The position numbers were made by a program, and so were the translations under genes. The notes beneath the pieces are model-generated. The model ran no database searches and was not told the origin of the DNA. It saw nothing but the letters and a program-made list of their open reading frames with translations. Below are positions 8,941 through 19,315 of a stretch of 63,328 nucleotides of DNA, piece by piece. Source of the stretch: Gardnerella massiliensis (GTDB lineage: Bacteria; Actinomycetota; Actinomycetes; Actinomycetales; Bifidobacteriaceae); assembly GCF_003408845.1 (NCBI RefSeq), contig NZ_LRTV01000008.1, positions 1 through 63,328 on the forward strand, read 5' to 3'. Positions within the stretch are counted from its first letter, which is position 1. Each line of letters begins with the position of its first letter.

Positions 8941-9677
8941 ACAATACGTTTTGCAACGATTCGTATAGCGATGTGCAGGAGCTTGAGACGGAACGCACTT
9001 CTCGCCACTTGCTCCTGCCGGGCTTTACGGTGGAACATCAGAAATTACTGCGTGATGCGAAAATTTGCATGGTTGGGGCCGGAGGGCTTGGTTCTCCGTG
9101 CCTGCTTTCGCTCGCTGCTGCCGGAGTTGGTGAAATCACGATTTGTGACGACGACGTTGTAGAAATTTCCAACTTGCAAAGGCAAACTTTATATACTGTC
9201 AATCAGTGCGGCAAATCTAAAGCGCAGTGCGCTAAACAACGTTTGCAAGCATTGTCTCCTGGGTTGAAAATCAACCTTATTTCAAGGTTCAATAAAAATA
9301 ACGCAAGTCAACTTGTAAAAAATCACGACGTAATAATTGACGGTTGTGATAATTTTGATACTCGTTTTTTGATTGCGGATGCCGCGTGGGGCGCAGGAAC
9401 GCCGGAAGTGTACGGTTCGGTGCTTTATTATGAAGGACAGGTAAGCGTTTTTGTGCCGGGAAAAGGGCCTTGCTTGCGAGACTTGTATCCTTGCCCTCCT
9501 CCGAAAGAAACTGTGCCAAAATCGGCAGTATTGGGCGCGACGGCAGCTATTGTGGGTGCAATGATGGCGACTGAAGTAATTAAGCTTATAACTGGCATTG
9601 GTAATCCGCTTATTGGAGTTTTGGCGCGTTACAATGCACTTAATAATTCTTTGCGTCATTTTAAGTTCAGTGCGTGA
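8937..9677 (+). CDS. thiF: ThiF/MoeB-type adenylyltransferase for ThiS
   Basis: This E1-like enzyme would activate ThiS by adenylation. The best start is GTG 8937, overlapping the thiG stop as GTGA; an in-frame TTG at 8919 is less likely. The product of about 246 residues has the nucleotide motif VGAGGLGSP, then [13 protein letters not shown], and [10 protein letters not shown], all typical of ThiF/MoeB/HesA. The usual paired CxxC zinc ligands are not seen: the region reads [13 protein letters not shown] and the C-terminus stops without a second CxxC. The canonical Cys in RCLYP is replaced by Asp, though a Cys sits four residues on. Function from context is still clear. Confidence 0.85.
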   Translation: MNNTFCNDSYSDVQELETERTSRHLLLPGFTVEHQKLLRDAKICMVGAGGLGSPCLLSLAAAGVGEITICDDDVVEISNLQRQTLYTVNQCGKSKAQCAKQRLQALSPGLKINLISRFNKNNASQLVKNHDVIIDGCDNFDTRFLIADAAWGAGTPEVYGSVLYYEGQVSVFVPGKGPCLRDLYPCPPPKETVPKSAVLGATAAIVGAMMATEVIKLITGIGNPLIGVLARYNALNNSLRHFKFSA

Positions 9678-9756
9678 ATTTTTCCTTAAATTATGCTTTT
9701 TTTACAAAACTTGAGTCTGGTTGTATAAAGTTTTTTGTAATTTTTGGGAATAAAAG

Positions 9757-9790
9757 TTGACTTTTATAAGTTGAGTGTAGTAGGCTCAAG
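9757..9790 (+). promoter_or_regulatory. dnaK promoter with HAIR operator for HspR
   Basis: GTTGAGT (9770-9776), seven bases, then GCTCAAG (9784-9790) matches the HspR HAIR consensus CTTGAGT-N7-ACTCAAG at 12 of 14 arm positions. A -35 box TTGACT lies at 9757-9762, so bound HspR would cover the promoter. A further half site CTTGAGT occurs at 9710-9716. HspR itself is encoded at the end of this operon. Confidence 0.8.
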
Positions 9791-9923
9791 TTTTGGAAAG
9801 CAAAAAAGCTGATGCTTTACCTAGTTTCCAATGCGGAAGCTAATAAAAGCTAGGCTTACGAACTACATAACTTGAAGGAAACGTGATTGCACAAAGCGTG
9901 CAATACTGAGTTAAGGAGAAATT

Positions 9924-11819
9924 ATGGGACGCGCAGTAGGTATTGATTTGGGTACAACTAACTCTTGCATTGCTACTCTTGAAGGTGGCAGCCCAACTGT
10001 TATCGTAAACGCTGAAGGCGCACGTACCACGCCATCTGTGGTGGCATTCAGCAAGTCTGGCGAAATCTTGGTTGGTGAAGTTGCTAAGCGCCAGGCCGTA
10101 ACAAACGTCGACCGCACGATTAGCTCTGTAAAGCGCCACATGGGCACTGATTGGACTGTTGAAATCGACGGCAAGAAGTGGACCCCACAGGAGATTTCCG
10201 CGCAGGTTTTGATGAAGTTGAAGCGCGATGCTGAAGCTTACTTGGGTGAGCCAGTAACCGACGCCGTTATTACCTGCCCAGCATACTTCAACGATGCTCA
10301 GCGTCAGGCAACTAAGGACGCAGGTAAGATTGCAGGCTTGAACGTACTTCGTATTATTAACGAACCAACTGCTGCAGCTTTGGCTTACGGTCTTGAAAAA
10401 GGCAAGGAAGACGAGCGCATTTTGGTATTCGACTTGGGTGGCGGTACTTTCGACGTGTCTTTGCTTGAGATTGGTAAGGACGACGACGGTTTCTCCACGA
10501 TTCAGGTGCAGGCAACTAACGGCGACAATCACTTGGGTGGTGACGACTGGGATCAGAAGATTATCGACTGGCTTGTTGGCGAAGTTAAGAACAAGTATGG
10601 CGTTGATTTAAGCAAGGATAAGATTGCTTTGCAGCGCTTGAAGGAAGCTGCTGAGCAGGCGAAGAAGGAGCTTAGCTCTTCTACTTCTACCTCGATTTCT
10701 ATGCAGTACTTGGCAATGACTCCTGACGGCACTCCAGTGCATTTGGACGAGACTTTGACTCGTGCTCACTTTGAGGAAATGACTTCCGACTTGCTCGGTC
10801 GCTGCCGTACGCCATTTAACAACGTTCTTTCTGACGCAGGCATCTCTGTAAGCCAGATTGATCACGTGGTACTTGTTGGTGGTTCTACTCGTATGCCAGC
10901 TGTGAAGGATTTGGTAAAGGAACTTACCGGTGGTAAGGAAGCTAACCAGTCCGTGAACCCGGATGAGGTTGTGGCTGTTGGTGCAGCTGTGCAGTCGGGC
11001 GTTATTAAGGGCGACCGCAAGGATGTTTTGCTTATCGACGTAACTCCACTTTCCTTGGGTATTGAAACCAAGGGCGGCATTATGACGAAGCTCATCGATC
11101 GCAATACTGCTATTCCAACGAAGCGCTCGGAAGTCTTCTCCACTGCTGAAGACAATCAGCCATCCGTGTTGATTCAGGTTTACCAAGGCGAACGTGAGTT
11201 TGCTCGCGACAACAAGCCTCTTGGCACCTTTGAATTAACTGGTATTGCTCCAGCTCCTCGTGGCGTCCCACAGATTGAAGTCACCTTCGATATTGACGCT
11301 AACGGCATTGTGCACGTTTCCGCCAAGGATAAGGGTACTGGTAAGGAACAGTCCATGACTATTACCGGCGGTTCCGGCCTTCCAAAGGACGAAATCGATC
11401 GCATGGTGAAGGAAGCTGAAGCTCACGAAGCTGAAGACAAGAAGCGTAAGGAAGAAGCTGAAGTTCGCAACCAGGCTGAATCCTTCGCTTACCAAACTGA
11501 GAAGCTCGTAAACGACAATAAAGACAAGATTTCTGACGAAATCTCCAAGGAAGTTACCGACAAGGTGAACGCTTTGAAGGAAGCTTTGAAGGGTGACGAC
11601 GTTGAGAAGATTAAGTCTGCTCAGAGCGAATTGATGACGGCTGCTCAGAAGATTGGTCAGCAGTTGTACGCCCAGAATGGTGCTGGCGCTCAAGGTGCTG
11701 GTGCTCAGGGTGCTGCGGCAGGTGCCGGCGCTCAGGGCGCTGAATCTGCAGCTAAGGATGATGACGTAGTTGACGCCGAAGTGGTGGACGACGACAAGGA
11801 CGATAAGGACAACAAGTAA
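9924..11819 (+). CDS. dnaK: Chaperone DnaK (Hsp70)
   Basis: ATP-driven folding chaperone, cytoplasmic. The 631-residue protein has the Hsp70 signatures GIDLGTTNS near the N-terminus, [12 protein letters not shown] in the middle and [10 protein letters not shown] before the linker, then the peptide-binding domain and a helical lid. The tail is Gly/Ala/Gln-rich followed by an acidic [12 protein letters not shown] end, as in actinobacterial DnaK. Ribosome site AAGGAG (9914-9919) precedes ATG 9924. The stop TAA overlaps the ATG of grpE by one base, so the two are coupled. Codon use is strongly biased, as expected for a highly expressed gene. Confidence 0.98.
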   Translation: MGRAVGIDLGTTNSCIATLEGGSPTVIVNAEGARTTPSVVAFSKSGEILVGEVAKRQAVTNVDRTISSVKRHMGTDWTVEIDGKKWTPQEISAQVLMKLKRDAEAYLGEPVTDAVITCPAYFNDAQRQATKDAGKIAGLNVLRIINEPTAAALAYGLEKGKEDERILVFDLGGGTFDVSLLEIGKDDDGFSTIQVQATNGDNHLGGDDWDQKIIDWLVGEVKNKYGVDLSKDKIALQRLKEAAEQAKKELSSSTSTSISMQYLAMTPDGTPVHLDETLTRAHFEEMTSDLLGRCRTPFNNVLSDAGISVSQIDHVVLVGGSTRMPAVKDLVKELTGGKEANQSVNPDEVVAVGAAVQSGVIKGDRKDVLLIDVTPLSLGIETKGGIMTKLIDRNTAIPTKRSEVFSTAEDNQPSVLIQVYQGEREFARDNKPLGTFELTGIAPAPRGVPQIEVTFDIDANGIVHVSAKDKGTGKEQSMTITGGSGLPKDEIDRMVKEAEAHEAEDKKRKEEAEVRNQAESFAYQTEKLVNDNKDKISDEISKEVTDKVNALKEALKGDDVEKIKSAQSELMTAAQKIGQQLYAQNGAGAQGAGAQGAAAGAGAQGAESAAKDDDVVDAEVVDDDKDDKDNK

Positions 11820-12559
11820 TGTCCGAGTTTAACGCCAACGACTACTTGAGCGGCATGGATAATGCCGAATCTCTTAAAAACAGCAGCTTTGAAGACAACT
11901 CTTCGGCTGCCGGAGATTCGGCAGATTCTGCCAGCACAGATTCAGCTGCTGAGCCTGCAAATGCAACGCATGAAGTGAAAAGTGCGGAAGCTCACGACGC
12001 AGCCGCTAGCGCAGATGCTGAGTCTGAAAAATCTTCAGCAAGCAATGGTGAATCCAGCTCGCTTAAGTCGCAAGAAAAGAATGATTCCAGCGATGCGCAT
12101 AATGCCGAAGAAGATTCCTTGACTCCTCTTGGCAAAGCCAAAAAAGAAGCGGCGGAATATTTAGAAGCGTTACAGCGCGAACGTGCAGAATTTATCAATT
12201 TCCGCAAGCGTTCAGTAAAAGAACAAACTCGATTCCGCGAGCAAGGCGTAATCGATGTTCTTGACGCACTGTTGCCGGCATTGGATGATATTGATCGCAT
12301 TCGAGAACATAGCGAAATGGATGACTCGTTCAAGGCTGTAGCAACCAAGATTGACAAGGCTTTTGCAAGATTTGGCGTGGAAAAGTTTGGTGTAAAAGGC
12401 GAAGACTTCGACCCAACAAAGCACGATGCAATTTTGCACCGACCAGACCCTGACGCCACGAAAGAAACCGTGGACGCAGTAGTTGAAGCGGGGTATCGCA
12501 TTGGTGAGCGTGTTATTCGCGCAGCCCGCGTGGTGGTTGCGTCTCCAAACAACGCCTGA
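11819..12559 (+). CDS. grpE: Nucleotide exchange factor GrpE
   Basis: GrpE releases ADP from DnaK. The 246-residue protein has a long Ser/Ala/Glu-rich unstructured N-terminus (about 100 residues), then the helical dimer region (AAEYLEALQRERAEFINFRKR in part) and the conserved beta domain (KHDAILHRPDPDAT, then GYRIGERVIRAARVVV). ATG 11819 overlaps the dnaK stop (TAATG). A hairpin without a T run follows the gene. Confidence 0.95.
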   Translation: MSEFNANDYLSGMDNAESLKNSSFEDNSSAAGDSADSASTDSAAEPANATHEVKSAEAHDAAASADAESEKSSASNGESSSLKSQEKNDSSDAHNAEEDSLTPLGKAKKEAAEYLEALQRERAEFINFRKRSVKEQTRFREQGVIDVLDALLPALDDIDRIREHSEMDDSFKAVATKIDKAFARFGVEKFGVKGEDFDPTKHDAILHRPDPDATKETVDAVVEAGYRIGERVIRAARVVVASPNNA

Positions 12560-12616
12560 TTTACCTAGCTTTAATCTGAATCTTGTAAAGCTTGTAAACA
12601 AACTACTTACGAAACT

Positions 12617-12648
12617 TACTCGTGCTGCTTAAACCTGCGGCACGAGTA
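12617..12648 (+). other. Intercistronic hairpin between grpE and dnaJ
   Basis: TACTCGTGCTGC (12617-12628) pairs with GCGGCACGAGTA (12637-12648), a 12-bp stem with one G-U pair and an 8-base loop. There is no T run after it, so it is more likely an RNA-processing or stability element, or a weak attenuator, than a full terminator. Confidence 0.6.
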
Positions 12649-12729
12649 GGTTGTATTATGCCGCACTATAGTTCAGCGGCTCAACGTTAAGCTCGTATGC
12701 CAATGTGCTGGTACAGGAAGGAGGCACAC

Positions 12730-13797
12730 ATGGCTGAAAATGAATGGTTAGCTAAGGATTTTTACAAAGTTCTCGGTGTCTCCAAAGACGCTGACGAAGC
12801 GACTATTACTAAGGCCTATCGCAAATTAGCTCGCAAATATCATCCGGATTTGAATAAAACAAAGGAAGCCGAAGAAAAGTTTAAGGATGTTTCTGAAGCT
12901 TACGACGTGCTCAAAGATAAACAAACTCGCCAACGTTACGATGCGATTCGCCAATTTGGTGCCGGTGGCGCTCGTTTCGCTGGAGGTGCTGGAGGTGCGG
13001 GCGGCTTCGATGCGTCGAGCTTCTCCGATATCTTCTCCATGTTTAACGGCGGCTCCGGAATGGGTGGAATGGGCGGAAAAGGTTCGCGTATTCGCTTTAC
13101 ATCCAGCGGAGCAGGGCCAAATATGAGTGATATCTTCTCTATGTTTGGCGCTGCCGGACAACCACAAAGCTCCGGATTCTCGGGAGGATTCCCAAACGGA
13201 TACCAGAGTGCAGGCGGTTTCGAAGGTGGGTATGCCGACGCTCAGCAAGCGAACACTCCTGAGCGAGGCGACGACATCACTACGCCAATTACGCTCACTT
13301 TTAAGCAATCTTTCAAAGGTGCAACCGTTTCGTTACGTTCAGGCGGAGAAAGCTTCAAAACGCATATTCCAGCCGGAGTAAAAAACGGTCAAAAAATTCG
13401 TTTGAAAGCAAAAGGTAAGCCGGGCAAGTTTGGCGGGGAAGCGGGAGACATGTACCTGCAAGTGCACGTAGAACCGTCCGACCGTTTTACGTTGCGTGAC
13501 TACGATGTAGTTACCAATTTGCCGCTCACCCTCAGTGAAGCAGTACATGGTGCGAAAATTACGCTTTCCAACGTAGACGGAGAGCCTGTGACATGTAAAG
13601 TGCCAGCTGGATCCTCTAGTGGAGACGAAGTGCGCGTTGAAGGTGCTGGAGTGCCGGGTAGAAACGGTGATTTTGTTGGAATAGTGCAAATTCATATACC
13701 AAAGCGCTCGACTATGCTTCTTAAGCATGCTGCAAAAGAATTTGACAAAACAGCTGGTGATGATTATATAAAGGAAGTCACAAAGCTGCGGCAGTAA
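12730..13797 (+). CDS. dnaJ: DnaJ-family co-chaperone without zinc finger (CbpA-like)
   Basis: J-domain protein that stimulates DnaK ATPase. Start is ATG 12730, after AGGAAGGAGG (12714-12723). The 355-residue product has an N-terminal J domain with the HPD motif (RKYHPDLNK), a Gly/Phe-rich middle (about residues 75-175), and two C-terminal beta domains ([17 protein letters not shown] onwards). The four CxxCxGxG zinc-finger repeats of type I DnaJ are absent, so it is type II. Position between grpE and hspR makes it the heat-shock operon co-chaperone. Confidence 0.92.
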   Translation: MAENEWLAKDFYKVLGVSKDADEATITKAYRKLARKYHPDLNKTKEAEEKFKDVSEAYDVLKDKQTRQRYDAIRQFGAGGARFAGGAGGAGGFDASSFSDIFSMFNGGSGMGGMGGKGSRIRFTSSGAGPNMSDIFSMFGAAGQPQSSGFSGGFPNGYQSAGGFEGGYADAQQANTPERGDDITTPITLTFKQSFKGATVSLRSGGESFKTHIPAGVKNGQKIRLKAKGKPGKFGGEAGDMYLQVHVEPSDRFTLRDYDVVTNLPLTLSEAVHGAKITLSNVDGEPVTCKVPAGSSSGDEVRVEGAGVPGRNGDFVGIVQIHIPKRSTMLLKHAAKEFDKTAGDDYIKEVTKLRQ

Positions 13798-13848
13798 GAT
13801 AGCAACAAACTAGCGCAAATCGGCAACGAACCAACGCAAGTTGGGAAC

Positions 13849-13876
13849 AATAAGAAAATAAGAAAATAGGAAAATC
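13849..13876. repeat. Three 9-bp A-rich tandem units downstream of dnaJ
   Basis: AATAAGAAA-type units repeat about three times between dnaJ and hspR, ending in AATAGGAAAATC. No gene lies in this gap. Confidence 0.5.
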
Positions 13877-13975
13877 TTCATAAAGTACTATAAAATTACA
13901 CAACTTATTGAATAGTTAGCCGATACTTACTAAACGGCTCAACTGGTTATTACTAGACAACAGGGAAGGCGTGCT

Positions 13976-14569
13976 ATGACACCAATAACGCGTGAAACTA
14001 AAGCACTGTACGAAATGTGTGCAGTTGCTTTGGTGCGTGGTACTGCTACGCTCGACGGCGCAGATGAAGTAGGATTTACACTTGATTTGCCAATATTTAC
14101 CGTCAGCCACGTAGCGCGCCTCACCAACACGCACCCACAGACACTACGACAATACGACAGGTTACGTTTAATCATGCCGCAGCGTACGGAAGGTGGCGCT
14201 CGCAGATACTCGCTGCGAGACGTAGGTAGAATCGTACAAACTCAGCGTTTAAGCCAAGAAGAGGGCATTAATTTAGCAGGAATTATGCAAATTCTGGCGT
14301 TGCAGGAAGAAAATAGGCAGCTTAAACGTCAGGTTCGTCATCTTACGGAAGTTGCAGAATCTTCTGAACGGAATATTTTCACTGCCAACACAGATGGGGA
14401 TATTGTGGAAATGCAACGTTCGAGAAATGCGCGCCGTTGGAGGAGAGATATACGGACAGAAAGGCGAGCTTTGCCGTCGTCGTACTCGTCCGCAGCGTAT
14501 GAGCATTCCGTAGATGGCAGCAAGCCTGGAGAAAAATCGGTAGTGGTGTGGAGAGCTTGGAGCGTGTGA
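13976..14569 (+). CDS. hspR: HspR heat-shock repressor (MerR-type HTH)
   Basis: HspR binds HAIR sites and represses the dnaK operon with DnaK as co-repressor. The 197-residue protein carries a MerR-like winged HTH at about residues 40-105 (FTVSHVARLTNTHPQTLRQY, then GGARRYSLRDVGRI), then a coiled segment (LALQEENRQLKRQVRHLTE) and a basic C-terminal extension of about 60 residues. It has no metal- or drug-binding domain. ATG 13976 follows GGGAAGG. Being last in the operon that starts with a HAIR site (9770-9790), it is probably autoregulated. Confidence 0.92.
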   Translation: MTPITRETKALYEMCAVALVRGTATLDGADEVGFTLDLPIFTVSHVARLTNTHPQTLRQYDRLRLIMPQRTEGGARRYSLRDVGRIVQTQRLSQEEGINLAGIMQILALQEENRQLKRQVRHLTEVAESSERNIFTANTDGDIVEMQRSRNARRWRRDIRTERRALPSSYSSAAYEHSVDGSKPGEKSVVVWRAWSV

Positions 14570-14621
14570 TAGCAAGCGCGAAACGATAGCGAAACAATTT
14601 CAACAACACAAAGGATATTGA

Positions 14622-15368
14622 ATGACTGAACAGACGAAGGACATGAATTGCGCGTGCCCAACGCCTCAGAGTGGTAAGGGTGTACTGAAAGCAGTTTTTT
14701 GGGATATGGACGGTACGCTCATCGATTCAGAACCTTATTGGCACGAATCCGAGTTTTATTTAGTAAAAAAATATGGCGGATATTGGGATGAAGATTTAGC
14801 TTGGGAATGTTCCGGGGGATCTTTAGAAACTGTAGCAAACAAAATGATTCCTTCTGGCACTCGCCTTACTGTAGAAGAAGTCGGCAAGGGAATGGTTGAC
14901 TACGTTGCTGCTCGCGAAGCCGAACATGTGCCGTGGGTGCCGGGCGTGCTGGATGTGCTGGAAAATCTTGCTAAAGCGGGTATCCCCTCGATTTTAGTGA
15001 GTAATTCACCGAGATGCTTGGTTGAAAATATTGTGAAGCATGCGCCGGAAGGAAGTTTTGCCGGCTATGTGTGTGGCGACGACGGTTTTAAGCCTAAACC
15101 GAGTGCGGAGCCGTATCTTGCCGCTGGGAAAATGGTTGGTATCCACGGCAGTGACGAGGAGATTGCTGAAGGCATGGCGCATTGTATTGCTATAGAAGAT
15201 TCCGCGTCGGGGCTTGCCGCAGCCGTTGCTTCAGGTGCAACAGTGATTGCGCAAACTGGTTTCTCGCGTGCGGATGTGAGCGATAGTAAGCAGCATGCGG
15301 AACTGGATGGTTATGCGGGAGTAACAGTTGCGTCGCTTGAAGACTTGGTTGCGCAACGCTGCAAATAA
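14622..15368 (+). CDS. HAD-superfamily hydrolase, beta-phosphoglucomutase-like
   Basis: A 248-residue cytoplasmic phosphatase or phosphomutase-type protein. Motif I is FWDMDGTLIDSE (nucleophile Asp and general acid Asp), motif II LVSNSPR, motif III KPKPSAEPYL and motif IV IEDSASGLAAA. The helical cap between motifs I and II is of the PGM type. The substrate cannot be inferred. ATG 14622 has an AAAGGA ribosome site (14610-14615). It follows hspR, and the gap after it holds repeated AACGTA motifs ending in an 11-bp hairpin. Confidence 0.85.
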   Translation: MTEQTKDMNCACPTPQSGKGVLKAVFWDMDGTLIDSEPYWHESEFYLVKKYGGYWDEDLAWECSGGSLETVANKMIPSGTRLTVEEVGKGMVDYVAAREAEHVPWVPGVLDVLENLAKAGIPSILVSNSPRCLVENIVKHAPEGSFAGYVCGDDGFKPKPSAEPYLAAGKMVGIHGSDEEIAEGMAHCIAIEDSASGLAAAVASGATVIAQTGFSRADVSDSKQHAELDGYAGVTVASLEDLVAQRCK

Positions 15369-15422
15369 AGTAACGCCATAAATAACGTAACGTAATCTAA
15401 CGTAATGCAAAGCAACGTAATC

Positions 15423-15455
15423 TAGCGTAGCGTAACGTAACGTAACGCTACGCTA
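15423..15455. other. 11-bp hairpin within AACGTA repeats, between convergent genes
   Basis: TAGCGTAGCGT (15423-15433) and ACGCTACGCTA (15445-15455) are perfect inverted repeats with an 11-base loop made of AACGTA repeats. It lies between two converging genes (HAD hydrolase and PBP) and could serve as a two-way transcription stop, though T runs are poor. From 15364 the whole gap is built of TAACGTAA-like units. Confidence 0.55.
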
Positions 15456-15506
15456 CGCAGTATTACGTAGACTGCCAAGTAATTATATTCCTTGCGTTAT
15501 TTTGCG

Positions 15507-17945
15507 TTACCTTCTGTCGGAAGAATAAGAGGAACGGTCAGTTCCAGATTGGCCTGTCTCTCCACCTGCGGAAGAACCACCGCCGGCACTACTAGAATTG
15601 TCACTTCCACCGTTGGACCCGTCTAAAGCAGTATTATCGCTAGATGACGGGCCGTCAGCGTGCGCTTCCCCTTCAGACTTGCGTTTGTTATCTGCGTCCT
15701 CGCTGCTATCGCTGTGCTCATAGGTGCGTGGCTCTCCCAATCCCCACGTACCATCTTGGCCGCCTATCTTGCCGTTGTCCTTAACTTCAGGGAACTTAAC
15801 AACGGGCGTCCCTGCCAACGCTTGCTTCATGTAGCGAGTAAACATGTGCACAGGATAGTCGCCGCCGCCAAAGTAACCATGGAACGGTTTAATCACCTGC
15901 GGGCTGCCGTTAGCATCTGGGTTCCAAATTGCAAAAGCAGTAACCACATTCGGAGTATAACCCACAAAACTGCCGGCAGTCATGTCGTTAGCCGTGCCAG
16001 ACTTACCAGCAATCGGACGGCCAACCGCGCGCGCTTCGGCAGCAGTGCCGTGCTGCACGACCCCAATCATTGCTTGAGTGGCGAGAGCAGTATCAGTTGG
16101 AGAGAACACTTGCTTTCCGGCAGTTGGGGCACGATAAAATTCCTTACCATCCGGATTTTTCACACTCGCAACAATATGCAATTCCGGACGCTTGCCTTGA
16201 TTGGCAAACGTTGCGTACGCGCGCGCAATCTCGCTCACGTGTACGGGATCATTGCCTAATACGGTAAACGGATTCTTGCCGTTAACACGTTTCGGACTCA
16301 AGCCGGCAGTAACAGCAATGTGCGCTACCGAACGGGCGCCCAGCTTTTGCTGCAAATCCATGTACACAGTATTTACAGAATTGGCCGTAGCACTATACAA
16401 ATTCACCATACCAAAGCTTCGATTAGAGAAGTTTCCTACCGGCGTATCAATGCCCTCAAACTTGCGTGGCGAATTGCCATTAAATTGCGTATTCAAGCTA
16501 GTGCCGGCCTGGATTGCCCCCAATAATGCGAACGGTTTCATAGTTGATCCAGGCTCATACAGTGCTTGCGTTGCGTTATTAAGCTGCTTTTTAAGGTAGT
16601 CGTCACCAGCGTAAACCGAAATAATTGAACCGTCCTTGGCGTTAATTGATATGCCGCCAACTTGCAGACCTTCCGGCACGATACCGCGGCCGCCTTGCGA
16701 AGGACTTGCGACGTGGAACATCAAGTCTTGTTTAGCTTTATCAATAGTTGTAATAATGCGATACCCGCCGCTGTCAAGATCTTCTTGCGTAAAGGCACCG
16801 TTGCGGGTAAGCTCGTCGCGAACCATGTGAAGCAGGTAGCCTTGAGGTCCTGCGTACACGTTTTGCGCGGTTTGCACAATAGTTTTTGGCAGAGTTGCGC
16901 TCGCTGCTTGTGCGGCGGTAATATATCCGTCCTGTTTCATGATGCGTAATACGCGTTTGAAACGAATTCCTGCTTCCTTAGGACCAATAGCCGGATCCCA
17001 GCTGCTTGGAGCCGGAATAATACCAGCTAACAGTGCTGCTTGCGGTAGCGTCAAATCTTTGGCTTCAACGCCAAAATAAGCCTTCGCTGCCGCTTGAATG
17101 CCGTACGCGCCACGTCCCAAATAAATAGTGTTCATATAATTGCACAGAACCGTATTTTTATCTTGCGTTTGTGCAATTTTCAGCGCTAGCACAGCTTCGT
17201 GAAGTTTGCCTAGGTACGATTTTGTTTCGCCAAGATAGTAGCGTTCTGCGTACTGTTGGGTGATTGTAGAGCCGCCCCAGCGCCCGCGTTTCGTAACGTT
17301 ATGAATAAGCGCACGGCCGATACCCTTAAAGTCTATGCCGCCGTCGTGGTAGAAGGAACGATTTTCTGAAGCAACAATTGCTTTACCGACGTAATCTGGT
17401 AGCACTGAACAGTTAATAATTTCGCGATTTTGCTCGGCGAAAGAACCTAATTCTGTTTTGCCATCCGCATAATACACTTTCGTTTTATCTGCCATAGCAA
17501 CTTTGTCTGGGGCAGGTATGTCTGTAGTTGCGTACATGTAAGCGAAAACAAGCGCACCTAACAGCGGGGGAACGAGTATTGCTATAAGCATCCAGAAAAG
17601 AATGGGGTGCCTACCGCGCCAAGTTCTGCGGCGTTGCTGACGCGTGTAGTTAAGAGAGCGTTCTTTTCGTGTGCCTGAGCCACTAGAGTTCCTTCTGGAG
17701 TTTCTTTGGGAATTCCTCCGGTAATTTGAAATTGGTGACGAATCTGGGTCGTAATTTGCGTCGTAATTTGCATCGTAGTCGGACGTGTTGCGCCTACGCG
17801 ACGGTGTCGCTGCTGACGTGTCCGTACGTTTCTGCGATTGAGACGAAACGCTTCTTGGCGTGTTGGATCGTGAAGTAGACGCTCGCCGCCCAGTATTGTG
17901 TACAACCATACTTTCCACCGTAGCGCCCGGTATTGAATTTTTCAC
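15507..17945 (-). CDS. Class A penicillin-binding protein (transglycosylase/transpeptidase)
   Basis: Bifunctional peptidoglycan synthase at the membrane. Read from GTG 17945 it has 812 residues; ATG 17909 (starting MVVHNT) is an alternative with a weak GGTGGA site, and neither start has a strong ribosome site. A basic, Ser/Asn/Tyr-rich cytoplasmic tail (about 110 residues) precedes one membrane helix (about 114-138). The glycosyltransferase domain has its catalytic Glu in ASENRSFYHDGGID (E194) and GGSTITQQ. The transpeptidase has STMK (467-470), SVN (523-525) and KSGT (648-651), with KSG in place of KTG. The tail is Ser/Gly-rich. It is transcribed away from ino1. Confidence 0.93.
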   Translation of the reverse strand: MKNSIPGATVESMVVHNTGRRASTSRSNTPRSVSSQSQKRTDTSAATPSRRRNTSDYDANYDANYDPDSSPISNYRRNSQRNSRRNSSGSGTRKERSLNYTRQQRRRTWRGRHPILFWMLIAILVPPLLGALVFAYMYATTDIPAPDKVAMADKTKVYYADGKTELGSFAEQNREIINCSVLPDYVGKAIVASENRSFYHDGGIDFKGIGRALIHNVTKRGRWGGSTITQQYAERYYLGETKSYLGKLHEAVLALKIAQTQDKNTVLCNYMNTIYLGRGAYGIQAAAKAYFGVEAKDLTLPQAALLAGIIPAPSSWDPAIGPKEAGIRFKRVLRIMKQDGYITAAQAASATLPKTIVQTAQNVYAGPQGYLLHMVRDELTRNGAFTQEDLDSGGYRIITTIDKAKQDLMFHVASPSQGGRGIVPEGLQVGGISINAKDGSIISVYAGDDYLKKQLNNATQALYEPGSTMKPFALLGAIQAGTSLNTQFNGNSPRKFEGIDTPVGNFSNRSFGMVNLYSATANSVNTVYMDLQQKLGARSVAHIAVTAGLSPKRVNGKNPFTVLGNDPVHVSEIARAYATFANQGKRPELHIVASVKNPDGKEFYRAPTAGKQVFSPTDTALATQAMIGVVQHGTAAEARAVGRPIAGKSGTANDMTAGSFVGYTPNVVTAFAIWNPDANGSPQVIKPFHGYFGGGDYPVHMFTRYMKQALAGTPVVKFPEVKDNGKIGGQDGTWGLGEPRTYEHSDSSEDADNKRKSEGEAHADGPSSSDNTALDGSNGGSDNSSSAGGGSSAGGETGQSGTDRSSYSSDRR

Positions 17946-18112
17946 AAAACTGTTTTTTTATTCTTTTATTTTGACGAAGGCAGAGCAGAGTCGTGTGGAA
18001 GCAACTAGAAATGTTTTATATTGTTTTATATTGGTTAGAGCATAGTATGATGAAGTGTGTATGAGTGCGACATAATGTAATGCCGCTGATTTTTTGCAGG
18101 CAAGGAGTCTAT

Positions 18113-19255
18113 ATGAGCATCCGCGTTGCCATTGCCGGTGTAGGTAATTGCGCTTCGTCGCTGGTTCAGGGCGTTGAATGTTACAAAAACGCTGATGACG
18201 GTGAGAAAATTCCAGGGTTGATGCACGCTGTGTTCGGTCAGTATCGTGTGCGCGATATTGAGTTTGTAGCAGCGTTTGATGTTGATTCGTTGAAGGTTGG
18301 TCACGATTTAAGTGAAGCAATTGGCGCTTCGCAAAATAACACTATTCGTTTTGCAGACGTACCAAATTTGGGCGTACAGGTTATGCGTGGGCCTACTTAC
18401 GACGGTTTGGGCGACTATTATCGTGAGATGATTGATGAGTCTGAGGTTGAGCCGGTTGACATAGCTCAAGTTTTGCGGGATAAGAAAGTGGACGTTTTGG
18501 TTTCTTATCTTCCGGTTGGATCCGAAGAAGCAGATAAGGCTTATGCTACGGCTGCGATGGAAGCTGGCTGCGCTTTTGTAAATTGTCTTCCAGTATTTAT
18601 TGCTTCTGATCCTGAGTGGGCGCAAAAGTTCCGTGATGCTGGCGTGCCGATTATTGGCGACGATATCAAAAGTCAAGTGGGCGCAACCATTACGCACCGT
18701 GTGATGGCGCGTCTTTTTGAGGATCGTGGAGTTCGTTTGGATCGCACCTATCAGCTGAATGTTGGCGGCAATATGGACTTCATGAATATGCTTCAGCGTT
18801 CCAGGCTTGAGTCTAAGAAGATTTCTAAGACGCGTGCAGTGACGTCAATTGTTCCTCACGAAATGGATGAGCATAACGTTCATATTGGCCCATCAGATTA
18901 CGTGGCATGGCTGGACGACCGTAAGTTTGCTTTTGTGCGTTTGGAAGGTACTACGTTTGGCGATGTTCCGTTGAACTTGGAATACAAGCTCGAAGTTTGG
19001 GATTCTCCAAATTCTGCCGGCATTGTTATTGACGCAGTTCGCGCGGCAAAAATCGCGTTGGATCGCCATTTGTCGGGGCCGATTTTGGCTCCAAGCTCCT
19101 ACTTTATGAAATCTCCAGCTGTACAGCATGAAGATAGTGAGGCGCGAGAGCTGGTCGAGCGTTATATTGCCGGCGAAGTTGAAGCGGATGCTTCGCAACT
19201 TGCGGCAGACGTGGAGTCGGCAAAAGAGCATGGTAAAAGCGTTTGGCGCGCTTAA
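18113..19255 (+). CDS. ino1: Inositol-3-phosphate synthase
   Basis: Converts glucose 6-phosphate to 1D-myo-inositol 3-phosphate with NAD, the first step to inositol lipids. Start is ATG 18113 after AAGGAG (18102-18107). The 380-residue protein has the NAD motif [11 protein letters not shown] at the N-terminus, [22 protein letters not shown], and the family core [14 protein letters not shown] with NVGGNMDF. The length matches the short actinobacterial/archaeal type, not the eukaryotic one. Confidence 0.93.
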   Translation: MSIRVAIAGVGNCASSLVQGVECYKNADDGEKIPGLMHAVFGQYRVRDIEFVAAFDVDSLKVGHDLSEAIGASQNNTIRFADVPNLGVQVMRGPTYDGLGDYYREMIDESEVEPVDIAQVLRDKKVDVLVSYLPVGSEEADKAYATAAMEAGCAFVNCLPVFIASDPEWAQKFRDAGVPIIGDDIKSQVGATITHRVMARLFEDRGVRLDRTYQLNVGGNMDFMNMLQRSRLESKKISKTRAVTSIVPHEMDEHNVHIGPSDYVAWLDDRKFAFVRLEGTTFGDVPLNLEYKLEVWDSPNSAGIVIDAVRAAKIALDRHLSGPILAPSSYFMKSPAVQHEDSEARELVERYIAGEVEADASQLAADVESAKEHGKSVWRA

Positions 19256-19315
19256 CTCAATTTGTTCTAGACGTGTCTTGTTCTCGACATGTAGCGAATA
19301 TCGTGTAATATAGGT

